Shown: positions 8,128-15,032 of the stretch, piece by piece
Layout of the letters: the number at the start of each line of letters is the position of its first letter
Position numbering within the stretch: position 1 is the stretch's first letter
Assembly (NCBI GenBank): GCA_963658035.1
Contig: CAVKOL010000014.1
Location: forward strand, 1 to 26,273
DNA from: Paratractidigestivibacter sp963658035
GTDB lineage: Bacteria > Actinomycetota > Coriobacteriia > Coriobacteriales > Atopobiaceae
Direction: 5' to 3'
Length of the DNA: 26,273 nt
The notes under the pieces: model-generated
Told to the model about the DNA's origin: nothing
What the model saw: only the letters and a program-made list of their open reading frames with translations
Database searches by the model: none
Position numbers and translations under genes: made by a program

Positions 8128-9008
8128 AACGGGCGCATGCTAAACGTGTAGCTGCACTTCTCGCCGGGCGCCAGCACGATGGTGTCGCGCTTTTCCTCAA
8201 AGACGCCGCTCTCGTCCAGGCAGTCGGCGACGCCGTGCCAGGGCTCGATGGCCAAAAACGGCGCGGCAGAAGATGCCGTCCAAACGCCAAGGTAGTCAAA
8301 GCCAGGGAACGCAACTTCGACGCCGCGGCCGGACTTCGTGCCCGCCAGCGTCACCTTGTTGCCGGGCACATCGGTGAACACGATGGTGAGAAGCTCGTCG
8401 ATCTTCTCGTGCGAAAGCTGCCAGGTGTCCGCGCCCTCAAACAGCGTGTGCATCTGGGCGAAGTCGTGCAGGCCGTCGGGGAAGACCGTGGGCACCTCGG
8501 CCGTCCAGGGCGCCTCGAAGCGCAGCTCGTAGTCGCCAAAGCCCTCGCCCGTCTCGCCCAGCGGCACGTTGAAGGCGGGGTGCGCGCCAAAGGTGAAGGG
8601 CAAGTCGACCTCGCCGGTGTTAGTCACGGTGTAGGTCTGGTAAAGGGCGCCCTCGCGCACCTCGTAGCCCATGTTAAGGCGAAAATCGTACGGGTAGGCC
8701 GCGCGGGTCTTCTCGTTTGCGTCCAGCTGGAAAACGACGCGGTTCTCGTCCTTCTCAACGACCTCGTGCTCAAAGTCGCGGGCGCAGCCGTGGCGGGGGA
8801 GAACCACCTCGCCCTGGGCGCTTGTGGCGCGGCCGTCGCGCAGCACGCCCACGATGGGGAAGAGCACCGGCGAGCGGCGGTTCCAAAACGCGGGGTCGCC
8901 TTGCCACAGGTATTCGGTGCCGCCTAGGCCCAGGTTCATCAGCTGGGCGCCCAGGGGGTCGATGTTGGCGGTCACGTTGCCGTCCGTGATGGTGATGAGC
9001 TGTGCCAT
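8124..9008 (-). CDS. Aldose 1-epimerase family protein (LacX/YeaD-like)
   Basis: A 294-aa galactose mutarotase-like protein that interconverts anomers of an aldose or sugar phosphate. Catalytic-type residues are present: His143 in FTFGAHPAFNVP and Glu255 in FLAIEPWHGVAD. The N-terminal stretch GAQLMNLGLGGTEYLWQGDPAFWNRRSPVLFP is typical of the LacX-like branch. AAGGAGA (reverse strand, 9014-9020) precedes the ATG. Its 3' end overlaps the desulfurase gene by 4 nt with no visible terminator. It is divergent from pckA across a 243-bp spacer. The natural sugar cannot be told from the sequence. Confidence 0.88.
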   Translation of the reverse strand: MAQLITITDGNVTANIDPLGAQLMNLGLGGTEYLWQGDPAFWNRRSPVLFPIVGVLRDGRATSAQGEVVLPRHGCARDFEHEVVEKDENRVVFQLDANEKTRAAYPYDFRLNMGYEVREGALYQTYTVTNTGEVDLPFTFGAHPAFNVPLGETGEGFGDYELRFEAPWTAEVPTVFPDGLHDFAQMHTLFEGADTWQLSHEKIDELLTIVFTDVPGNKVTLAGTKSGRGVEVAFPGFDYLGVWTASSAAPFLAIEPWHGVADCLDESGVFEEKRDTIVLAPGEKCSYTFSMRPF

Positions 9009-9050
9009 GCGTTTCTCCTTTTTGCTTGCCGTTTGGCTGGCTTCTTGCCA

Positions 9051-9224
9051 TTTGAGTACTGGTTAACACCACTTGCGGACGCGAGCGGGCGTTTTGTGCG
9101 TGCCAGCGGTACCGTAGTCGTCGTGGGCTTTGAGTACGCCATTACTCTACCGCTTGCCCGCGCCGTCGCCGTCTTGAATAAGGCGACCGGCGCGACCTTG
9201 CGCCCACACGTATGAACCGCGTGT
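9051..9224. promoter_or_regulatory. Divergent control region between epimerase-like gene and pckA
   Basis: The 243-bp spacer 9009-9251 must hold promoters for both genes. It contains a 9-bp direct repeat TTTGAGTAC at 9051-9059 and 9129-9137, a small dyad TGGT-TAAC-ACCA just after the first copy, and an inverted repeat ACACG/CGTGT (9206-9210 with 9220-9224) just ahead of the pckA ribosome site. No convincing -35/-10 pair was found in either direction. These may be operator sites, but each is short. Confidence 0.3.
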
Positions 9225-9251
9225 AGTAATGCCGCCTTTAGGAGGTTTCGC

Positions 9252-10856
9252 ATGATCATCGAGGAACTTGCGCACTACGGAATCGCACACACCGACGACA
9301 TGACCTGGATCGACTGCTCGCCCGCCGTTTTGATCGAGAAGGCCGTCGACCGCGGCGAGGGCACCCTGGCCGACAACGGCGCCCTGTGCGTCACCACCGG
9401 CCAGTACACCGGCCGCTCGCCCAAGGACCGCTTTGTGGTCGACACCCCCGAGGTCCACGACAAAATCGCGTGGGGCGAGGTCAACGTCCCCATCTCGCAG
9501 GAGGACTACGCCCGCATCAAGTCCGAGGTCATCGCGCACTTCTCCGAGAGGCGCCTCTTTGTGGTGCACGGCATCGCCGGCGCCGACCGCCGCTATGCCC
9601 GCAAGTTCTGCGTGATCACCGAGCTGGCCAGCCAGGCCCTCTTTGCACACCAGATGCTCGTGCGCCCCACCAAGAAGGAGCTCGAGGACTACGGCCTGGC
9701 CGACTTCGTGGTCATGGCCGCGCCCAAGCTCAAGCTTGACCCGGCGATCCACCACACCCACTCCGAGGCGGCGGTCATCCTCAACTTTACCGAGAAGGTC
9801 ATCTTGGTGGTGGGTACCCAGTACTCGGGCGAGATCAAGAAGGCGATCTTCTCGACCATGAACTACCTGCTGCCCGTCGAGGACGGCGTGCTCCCCATGC
9901 ACTGCTCGTGCAACATGAACCCGGCCTCGCACGGCACCACGGTCTTCTTTGGCCTTTCCGGCACCGGCAAGACCACGCTCTCGGCCGCCCACAACCGCCT
10001 GCTCATCGGCGACGACGAGCACGGCTGGGCCGAGGACTCCGTCTTCAACATCGAGGGCGGCTGCTACGCCAAGACCATCAACATCACCGAGGAGTCCGAG
10101 CCGCAGATCTGGAACGCCATTCGCTTTGGCTCCATCTGCGAGAACGTGGTCATCGACCCCTGGAGCCGCCAGGCCGATTACTTCGACACCTCGCTTACCG
10201 AGAACGGCCGCGTTGCCTATCCCGTGGAGTTCATTGACAATGCCGTGGTCAAGGGCAGCGCCAAGCGCACCCCCGACGTCGTGATCTTCCTTACCGCCGA
10301 TGCCTTTGGCGTGCTGCCCCCGATCTCTAAGCTCGACAAGAACGCCGCCATGTACCACTTCATGACCGGTTTCACCAGCAAGGTCGCCGGCACCGAGCGC
10401 GGCATCAAGGAGCCCCAGCCCACCTTCTCGAGCCTCTTTGGCGAGCCCTTTATGCCGCTTGACCCCATGGTCTACGGCCAGATGCTGGGCGAGAAGATCG
10501 AGCACGGCGGCACCCGCGTCTACTTGATCAACACCGGCTGGACCGGCGGCCCCTACGGCGTGGGTTCCCGCATCAAGCTCAAGTACACCCGCAAGATGGT
10601 CGAGGCCGCCCAGTCGGGCATCATCGACGACTGCGAGTTTGTCCACGACGACCGCTTTAACCTCGATGTCCCCACGAGCTGCCCCTCGGTTCCCAGCGAG
10701 CTTCTGGATCCCAAGAGCACCTGGGCGAGCCCCGAGGACTACGACGTGTGCGCCGAGAGCCTGGCCGCGATGTTCGTGGACAACGCCGAGAAGCGCCTGC
10801 AGTCGATGTCTGATGAGGTCCGCGCAGCCGGCCCGCATCCCTTGGGCAACAAATAA
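9252..10856 (+). CDS. pckA: Phosphoenolpyruvate carboxykinase (ATP)
   Basis: Interconverts oxaloacetate + ATP and phosphoenolpyruvate + CO2 + ADP. In fermenting anaerobes it often runs toward oxaloacetate, conserving ATP. Length 534 aa is normal. Visible motifs: TTGQYTGRSPKDRF near residue 50, the HCSCNMNP stretch, the P-loop GLSGTGKTT (residues 234-242, Lys240), IGDDEHGWAEDSVFNIEGGCYAKTI with metal and phosphate ligands, and NTGWTGGPYGVGSRIKLKYTR. AGGAGGT (9240-9246) sits just before ATG 9252. No terminator hairpin is seen after the stop; the next gene has a promoter of its own. Confidence 0.97.
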   Translation: MIIEELAHYGIAHTDDMTWIDCSPAVLIEKAVDRGEGTLADNGALCVTTGQYTGRSPKDRFVVDTPEVHDKIAWGEVNVPISQEDYARIKSEVIAHFSERRLFVVHGIAGADRRYARKFCVITELASQALFAHQMLVRPTKKELEDYGLADFVVMAAPKLKLDPAIHHTHSEAAVILNFTEKVILVVGTQYSGEIKKAIFSTMNYLLPVEDGVLPMHCSCNMNPASHGTTVFFGLSGTGKTTLSAAHNRLLIGDDEHGWAEDSVFNIEGGCYAKTINITEESEPQIWNAIRFGSICENVVIDPWSRQADYFDTSLTENGRVAYPVEFIDNAVVKGSAKRTPDVVIFLTADAFGVLPPISKLDKNAAMYHFMTGFTSKVAGTERGIKEPQPTFSSLFGEPFMPLDPMVYGQMLGEKIEHGGTRVYLINTGWTGGPYGVGSRIKLKYTRKMVEAAQSGIIDDCEFVHDDRFNLDVPTSCPSVPSELLDPKSTWASPEDYDVCAESLAAMFVDNAEKRLQSMSDEVRAAGPHPLGNK

Positions 10857-10897
10857 GGCGCTGGTAGACGCCGTGCGCTAATGCGACACGATGTTTA

Positions 10898-10926
10898 TTG
10901 CGCAGGGATTAAGGTCGCGGCAGAAT
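10898..10926 (+). promoter_or_regulatory. Likely promoter of the double-glycine repeat peptide gene
   Basis: TTGCGC (10898-10903) and CAGAAT (10921-10926) are separated by exactly 17 bases, 42 bases before the peptide's ATG. The matches are 3/6 and 4/6 to the sigma-70 type consensus, so the placement is better than the boxes. Confidence 0.4.
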
Positions 10927-10967
10927 AGGTCTCGTAAGGCAGCCCGCAAACGGTAAAGGAGACTACC

Positions 10968-11177
10968 ATGGCTGACGAGAAGAAGCAGGAGCTGGCGGCT
11001 CAGGACCTCGAGAACGTTGACGGCGGCGTTATCCTGCACCGCACCAAGATCGCCGACGCCATCGCCGAGGCCGAGGGAAAGTCCGAGGCCGAGCTCGAGG
11101 GCATCCGCATCGCCGAGGGCGGCTACATCGCCGAGGGCATCCGCATCGCCGAGGGCAACCGCATTGCCGAGATGTAA
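10968..11177 (+). CDS. Small peptide with double-glycine leader and hexapeptide repeats
   Basis: A 69-aa acidic peptide (16 Asp/Glu against 8 Lys/Arg). Residues 1-20 look like a double-glycine export leader: QELAAQDLENVDGG, with the usual hydrophobic spacing before Gly19-Gly20. The rest (21-69) has no Cys or Trp and only one Thr and one Ser, so it is not a typical lanthipeptide or disulfide bacteriocin. Residues 45-68 are four hexads in exact register, G-x-(R/Y)-I-A-E: GIRIAE, GGYIAE, GIRIAE, GNRIAE, then Met69. An Ile every six residues resembles a short left-handed beta-helix. AAAGGAG (10955-10961) lies 6 bases before ATG 10968, and a strong terminator follows, so it is a genuine single-gene unit. 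No peptidase-containing transporter or modifying enzyme is in the window. I do not recognise the family; export and processing are inferences. Confidence 0.8.
   Translation: MADEKKQELAAQDLENVDGGVILHRTKIADAIAEAEGKSEAELEGIRIAEGGYIAEGIRIAEGNRIAEM
11100..11171 (+). repeat. Four tandem 18-bp repeats within the small peptide gene
   Basis: Units at 11100-11117, 11118-11135, 11136-11153 and 11154-11171. Units 1 and 3 are identical (GGCATCCGCATCGCCGAG); units 2 and 4 differ from them at 4 and 2 positions. The period is a multiple of three, so each unit encodes one hexapeptide and copy-number change would stay in frame. Confidence 0.92.
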
Positions 11178-11205
11178 GACTCGCTTAAGGTATTTGCGCT
11201 TTTTG

Positions 11206-11236
11206 ACCGGCCCGATTCATTTCGGGCCGGTTTTTT
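11206..11236 (+). terminator. Rho-independent terminator after the repeat peptide gene
   Basis: A perfect 9-bp stem ACCGGCCCG (11206-11214) with CGGGCCGGT (11223-11231) around an 8-base loop is followed by six T (11231-11236). It isolates the peptide transcript from the kinase gene downstream. Confidence 0.92.
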
Positions 11237-11277
11237 GCGCATTGGGGCCTGTTGCGACAAGTTCAACCCCTCTTAGG

Positions 11278-11283
11278 TAAAAT
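11278..11283 (+). promoter_or_regulatory. Possible -10 box of the histidine kinase gene
   Basis: TAAAAT (5/6 match to TATAAT) lies 31 bases before the kinase start codon, in the only gap after the preceding terminator. The nearest -35-like TTGCGA (11252-11257) is 20 bases away, which is too far to be convincing. Confidence 0.3.
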
Positions 11284-11314
11284 GCCACCCAGATTATGAG
11301 GAAGGTCGACGAGA

Positions 11315-13768
11315 GTGGCATCTGTGGGTTCCAGTGATTTTGACATGAGGGTCTTCGACGCGAGCCCTCTGGCACTTTGCGTGATCGAGGTTTTGCTCGA
11401 TGAGTTGGGCAAGCCTTACGACTTTACCTTTGTCTACGCAAACGAGGCCCTGGCGCAGATCGAGGGCGTGCCGCTTGACGAGCTTATCGGCGCCCGTTTC
11501 TACGAGCTCTTTCCCGACGGCGACCGCAAATGGTTGGAGCCCTATTACAAGGCGGCCTTTGAGGGCGAGTCCAGCGAGATCGAGTCCATCTCGCCCGAGG
11601 TGGGCATCTACCTCAATATTTCTTGTGCTCCCACGGGCAAGCCCGGTTTCGCGACCTGCGTCCTTCGCGATATCAAGGCCGAGGCCCTGGAGCGCGTCAG
11701 GCGCGAAGAGGAGTTGCAGTCGACCCTGCGTGACCTCACCAAGGAAAAGCGCCTTCTCGACCGCTTGACCTACGACTTCACCGCCTGCTACTTCATCGAT
11801 CTCAACAGCGGACAGGCCGAGGTCGTCAAGATGTCTTCCACCTCAAACGCCCATCACCTGCTGGGCAGTGCTGTGGCGCGGATAATCGACTTCCCAAGCC
11901 TGGTGCGCACGTATGCGGCCGCCTTCACCGTGAGCGAGGCCGACGCTAATACCATGCGCGAGTTCTTCTCGCTAGATCATCTGCGCGACGCCCTGGCCTC
12001 TAAGGATCGCCTGACCTATCGTTACGAGGCCCTTCCCAACAAAGAGGGAAAACGTTACTACGAGGGCCAGGTCACCCGCGTGCAGCACGAGGGCAAAACC
12101 TTCACGGCGCTTCTCGGCTTTCGCTACATCGACGACACGATCGAGGCCGAGCTGGCTTACGAGAAGGTCCTGGAGGAAGCGCTGGAAGAGGCGCGTCTCA
12201 ACAACGAGATCATCTCGGCAATCTCTAAGATTTACGTGTCGATTTACCGTATCAACCTGGTCGCAGACTCTTACGAGGAGGTCTCGCGCGTGGGCGACCA
12301 GCACCAGGTGCACGAGACCGTCCCGGGCGCCGACGCCTATTTTGCCCACTGCTGCAAGGAGCAGATCGACGACGACTACAAGCAGGCCGTCGGCGAGTTC
12401 CTGCGCCTTGGTACCGTTGCCCAGCGCCTGGAGGGCGAGGATACCGTCGCCATCGAGTACCAGGTCAGGGACGGCAACTGGCACACAGCCCGCTTTATCG
12501 CCAAGCACCGCGATGGGGACGGACGCGCCACGCATGTGCTTCTTGTCACCTCTTCTGTGAGCGACGCCAAGCGCCGTGAGGAGCAGCTGGCCGTCATCGC
12601 GCAGGAGGCCAAGGTCCGCGCCCAGGCCAGCACCGATTTCTTGTCGAGAATGGCCCACGACATCCGCACGCCCATGAACGCCATCAAGGGCTTTGGCCTA
12701 ATCGCCGCGGCTGAGGTCGAGGCGGGCGGGGGCGAGAGCCGCGAGAAGGCCCTGGGCGCCCTCAAGCGCCTGGACGAGAGCTGCGACTACCTGCAGCGCA
12801 TCGTCGACAACGTGCTTGACCTCACGAGCATCGAGCGCGGCGAGCAGGTGGTGCACCCCGTTAAGACGAGCCTCAAGAAGGTTTTCTCGCCCTTTGGTTT
12901 TGAGTTTGACGCCAACGAGCACCCGCAGGGCATCACCTACACGTGCGTGCTGCATGACATAGCCCATGACCTGGTGGTTATTGACGATCTGCGTCTTACG
13001 CAGGTCGTCAACAACCTGGTCTCCAACGCGTTCAACTTCACGGGAGAGGGCGGCTTTGTGTCGCTCGACGTCCGCGAGGAGCCTCTTGAGGCGCCGGGTT
13101 ACTGCCGTCTTGTGGTCGAGGTCAAAGACACCGGCGAGGGTATCTCGGATGAGTTCCTGGACAAGATCTACGGCGCCTTCTCGCGCGAGACCGATACCCG
13201 CGTCAACAAGGTTCGCGGCCTTGGCCTGGGCCTTGCCGTCACTAAGCAAGTCGTGGACCTTCTGGGCGGCGCCATCGACGTCTCGAGCAAGAAGGGTCAG
13301 GGCACGACCTTCACGGTGTCCTTTGACGTGGAGTACGTCGATGAGGGACCCGAGATTCATAACGCTACGGCCACTCCGCAGACGCCGCAGGAAAAGGGCC
13401 TCAATATCCTGGTCGCCGAGGACAACGACCTCAACTGGGAGGTCGCCTCGACCCTGCTTGACATGCACGGCGTGACCTGCGAGCGGGCCTGCGACGGCAA
13501 GGAGTGCCTGGACCGCTACTTTGAGAACAAGGGCGCCTACGACGCGATTTTGATGGACCTGCAGATGCCCGTGATGAACGGCCTCGAGGCCGCTGCGGCC
13601 ATTCGTCTGCGCGAGGCGGGTAGCGCGAGGGTCCCCATCATCGCGCTGACGGCCAACGCCTTTGACTCAGACGAGAAGGCCTGCCTAGGTGCGGGGATGG
13701 ATGCGCACCTGTCCAAGCCGTTCAACATCGATGCGGTGCTGGCCAAACTTGACGAGCTTTGCGCCTAG
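11315..13768 (+). CDS. Soluble hybrid sensor histidine kinase (PAS, HisKA, HATPase, REC)
   Basis: An 817-aa cytoplasmic signalling protein; no transmembrane segment or signal peptide is seen. Order: PAS-like domain (~10-130; FVYANEALAQIEGVPLDELIGARFYELFPDGD), a charged helical linker (~130-150), two further degenerate PAS-like modules (~150-270 and ~300-425), HisKA with the phosphorylated His448 (SRMAHDIRTPMNAIKGF), HATPase_c with N-box Asn571 (NNLVSNAFNF), the DTGEGIS and GLGLGLAVTKQV lids, then a receiver domain (~695-817) with phosphoacceptor Asp748 (LMDLQMPVMNG) and ALTANAF...SKPFN. GTG 11315 is chosen for GAGGAAGG (11298-11305); the in-frame ATG at 11345 has no site. There is no output domain and no partner regulator nearby, so the target is unknown. 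Its stop overlaps that of the DUF1015 gene (CTAG, 13765-13768). Confidence 0.9.
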   Translation: MASVGSSDFDMRVFDASPLALCVIEVLLDELGKPYDFTFVYANEALAQIEGVPLDELIGARFYELFPDGDRKWLEPYYKAAFEGESSEIESISPEVGIYLNISCAPTGKPGFATCVLRDIKAEALERVRREEELQSTLRDLTKEKRLLDRLTYDFTACYFIDLNSGQAEVVKMSSTSNAHHLLGSAVARIIDFPSLVRTYAAAFTVSEADANTMREFFSLDHLRDALASKDRLTYRYEALPNKEGKRYYEGQVTRVQHEGKTFTALLGFRYIDDTIEAELAYEKVLEEALEEARLNNEIISAISKIYVSIYRINLVADSYEEVSRVGDQHQVHETVPGADAYFAHCCKEQIDDDYKQAVGEFLRLGTVAQRLEGEDTVAIEYQVRDGNWHTARFIAKHRDGDGRATHVLLVTSSVSDAKRREEQLAVIAQEAKVRAQASTDFLSRMAHDIRTPMNAIKGFGLIAAAEVEAGGGESREKALGALKRLDESCDYLQRIVDNVLDLTSIERGEQVVHPVKTSLKKVFSPFGFEFDANEHPQGITYTCVLHDIAHDLVVIDDLRLTQVVNNLVSNAFNFTGEGGFVSLDVREEPLEAPGYCRLVVEVKDTGEGISDEFLDKIYGAFSRETDTRVNKVRGLGLGLAVTKQVVDLLGGAIDVSSKKGQGTTFTVSFDVEYVDEGPEIHNATATPQTPQEKGLNILVAEDNDLNWEVASTLLDMHGVTCERACDGKECLDRYFENKGAYDAILMDLQMPVMNGLEAAAAIRLREAGSARVPIIALTANAFDSDEKACLGAGMDAHLSKPFNIDAVLAKLDELCA

Positions 13769-14796
13769 GCGCGACCGGCAACGATTCCCGGCAGGGGCTT
13801 GGGCTCAAACCACGTTGTCTTTGGTGGCATGAGCTGCGCTTTGCTGGCCATTTGATAGACGGTTTCGAGGTCTTGCGGGCATAGGCGAAAGACCACCTTG
13901 CCGTTCTTGGCCTGGGCTTCTAGCTCGCGCGGGTCTGCACAGGCCGGCAAGCAGACGATGCACTGGTCTGTTGTGGGGTCACAGATTCCCAGCACGGGGG
14001 AGAAGATCTTGTCCTGCAGCAGGCGAGAATCGCTTGTGAGCTGCGGGGCGTGGCCCAAGTCGATGTCGTGCCAGGCAGTGCCGTCCCAGAGCTTAGCGTG
14101 GCGGGCTCCCGGTGCGGCGCCGTTTGACGGCGTAACCTCAAGGCCAGTGCGGAGGATCTTCTCGGCGAGGCATTGGCGGCTTGGCACGCTGCTTATCAGG
14201 CGCTCGCAGGCGCCCACGCTAAAGTCCTTCTCGGCAAAGAGGGCGACAAGCATAGAGCTGCAGGCGGCAGCCGTTGCTTTTGCGCGGTGGTGGCCGTCTG
14301 CGATCAGGAGTTTCTCGGCTTTGGCGAGAAGGACCTGGACCTGGCTTGTTGTCCCGGCGTCCAAAGCCCAAAGGGTATCGGTGCGGCCCGGCCCGGCGAG
14401 AATTGCGATTGGCTCTGTGACCTGCGTTTCGTTGCGCGCAAGGTCAAGGGCTTCCTCGATGGCGGCTCCTCTTCCCGCAAGAAGCACCGGCCCGGTGTGC
14501 ATTTGCGTCTGCGCCAGGTATTCCCGCCGCACCCGCACGGTCTCCACGAGGGTCTCTTCGTGCTGCATTACCAGGCCATTCACATAATCCTGCGAAGGAG
14601 CCTGGCCGATGAGCCCCCAGACGTCTGCCTTACCTCCGCGGCAAATACGGTAGGCGAGAAGTGCCGGCGCAGATGTAGCCTCAAGAAAATCAAAGCCTGC
14701 CAGCGCCCCGTTGCGCGACGGCCAGTCGAGACGGGCGAGCTTCTCGGCACCTGCTCGGTTGGTTGGGTAGAGCGCCCAAAACGGCTCGAGCCGCAT
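13765..14796 (-). CDS. DUF1015 family protein (possible amino acid kinase)
   Basis: A 343-aa protein with the DUF1015 hallmarks: LLIADGHHRAKATAA near residue 195 and the C-terminal LMPPKTTWFEPKPLPGIV. The N-terminus LEPFWALYPTNRAGAEKLA and the EETLVETVRVRREYL stretch also fit. It is shorter than the ~400 aa usual for the family. DUF1015 members have been associated with free-serine kinase activity; I recall this only generally, so the function is left open. AGGAGGC (reverse strand, 14802-14807) precedes the ATG. It is divergent from the cobalamin operon across 236 bp, which allows shared control and possibly a link to the phospho-amino acid used by CobD. Confidence 0.75.
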   Translation of the reverse strand: MRLEPFWALYPTNRAGAEKLARLDWPSRNGALAGFDFLEATSAPALLAYRICRGGKADVWGLIGQAPSQDYVNGLVMQHEETLVETVRVRREYLAQTQMHTGPVLLAGRGAAIEEALDLARNETQVTEPIAILAGPGRTDTLWALDAGTTSQVQVLLAKAEKLLIADGHHRAKATAAACSSMLVALFAEKDFSVGACERLISSVPSRQCLAEKILRTGLEVTPSNGAAPGARHAKLWDGTAWHDIDLGHAPQLTSDSRLLQDKIFSPVLGICDPTTDQCIVCLPACADPRELEAQAKNGKVVFRLCPQDLETVYQMASKAQLMPPKTTWFEPKPLPGIVAGRA

Positions 14797-14900
14797 AGCT
14801 CGCCTCCTTACGGTGTTGTGCCTGGCCTCCCGATTATGTCACAGCGCGTGTGCAGCGCCGCGCCCGGCGGCATTCTCTTCCCACCACAGGCGATGGCAAA

Positions 14901-14977
14901 AAAGTACCCTCTTGCGCCAAGGCGCATTGAATGGGGGCTCAATTTAGTTGCTAGAATGCTGGGGGAAAGAGTACTTT
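14901..14977 (+). promoter_or_regulatory. Promoter of the cobalamin operon with flanking inverted repeat
   Basis: An extended -10, TGCTAGAAT (TG at 14949-14950, TAGAAT 14952-14957), follows TTGAAT (14927-14932) by 19 bases; the long spacer is offset by the TG extension. Two related sites in opposite orientation flank it: AAAGTACCCTCTT (14901-14913) and AAAGAGTACTTT (14966-14977, itself nearly palindromic). One lies upstream of -35 and the other just after the start point, a natural layout for a repressor. No cobalamin riboswitch motif is seen in 14797-15032. A short GCGGC/GCCGC hairpin (14978-14995) is in the leader. Confidence 0.5.
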
Positions 14978-15032
14978 GCGGCTGCTTAACGCCGCCGAGA
15001 CCAATCAATTTTTGCGATTTTAAGGGGCGCTC

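Noticed and set aside
9033..9215. 60-codon plus-strand ORF in the pckA upstream spacer
   Set aside because: TTG start without a ribosome site, composition like a promoter region, no recognisable protein.
9147..10838. 563-codon minus-strand ORF opposite pckA
   Set aside because: Mirror of a strongly GC3-biased gene; the product is low-complexity with no family features. The same holds for the other long opposite-strand ORFs, such as 1983-3302 and 6880-8079.
10881..10928. 15-codon upstream ORF before the repeat peptide
   Set aside because: No ribosome site, and it overlaps the probable promoter, so it is unlikely to be transcribed with the peptide.
11100..11171. CRISPR-like or non-coding repeat array
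   Set aside because: Units are contiguous without spacers and lie fully inside a well-supported coding frame.
14797..15032. Cobalamin riboswitch ahead of the cobalamin operon
   Set aside because: No recognisable B12-box or core sequence on the operon strand; the leader after the likely start point is only about 70 bases.
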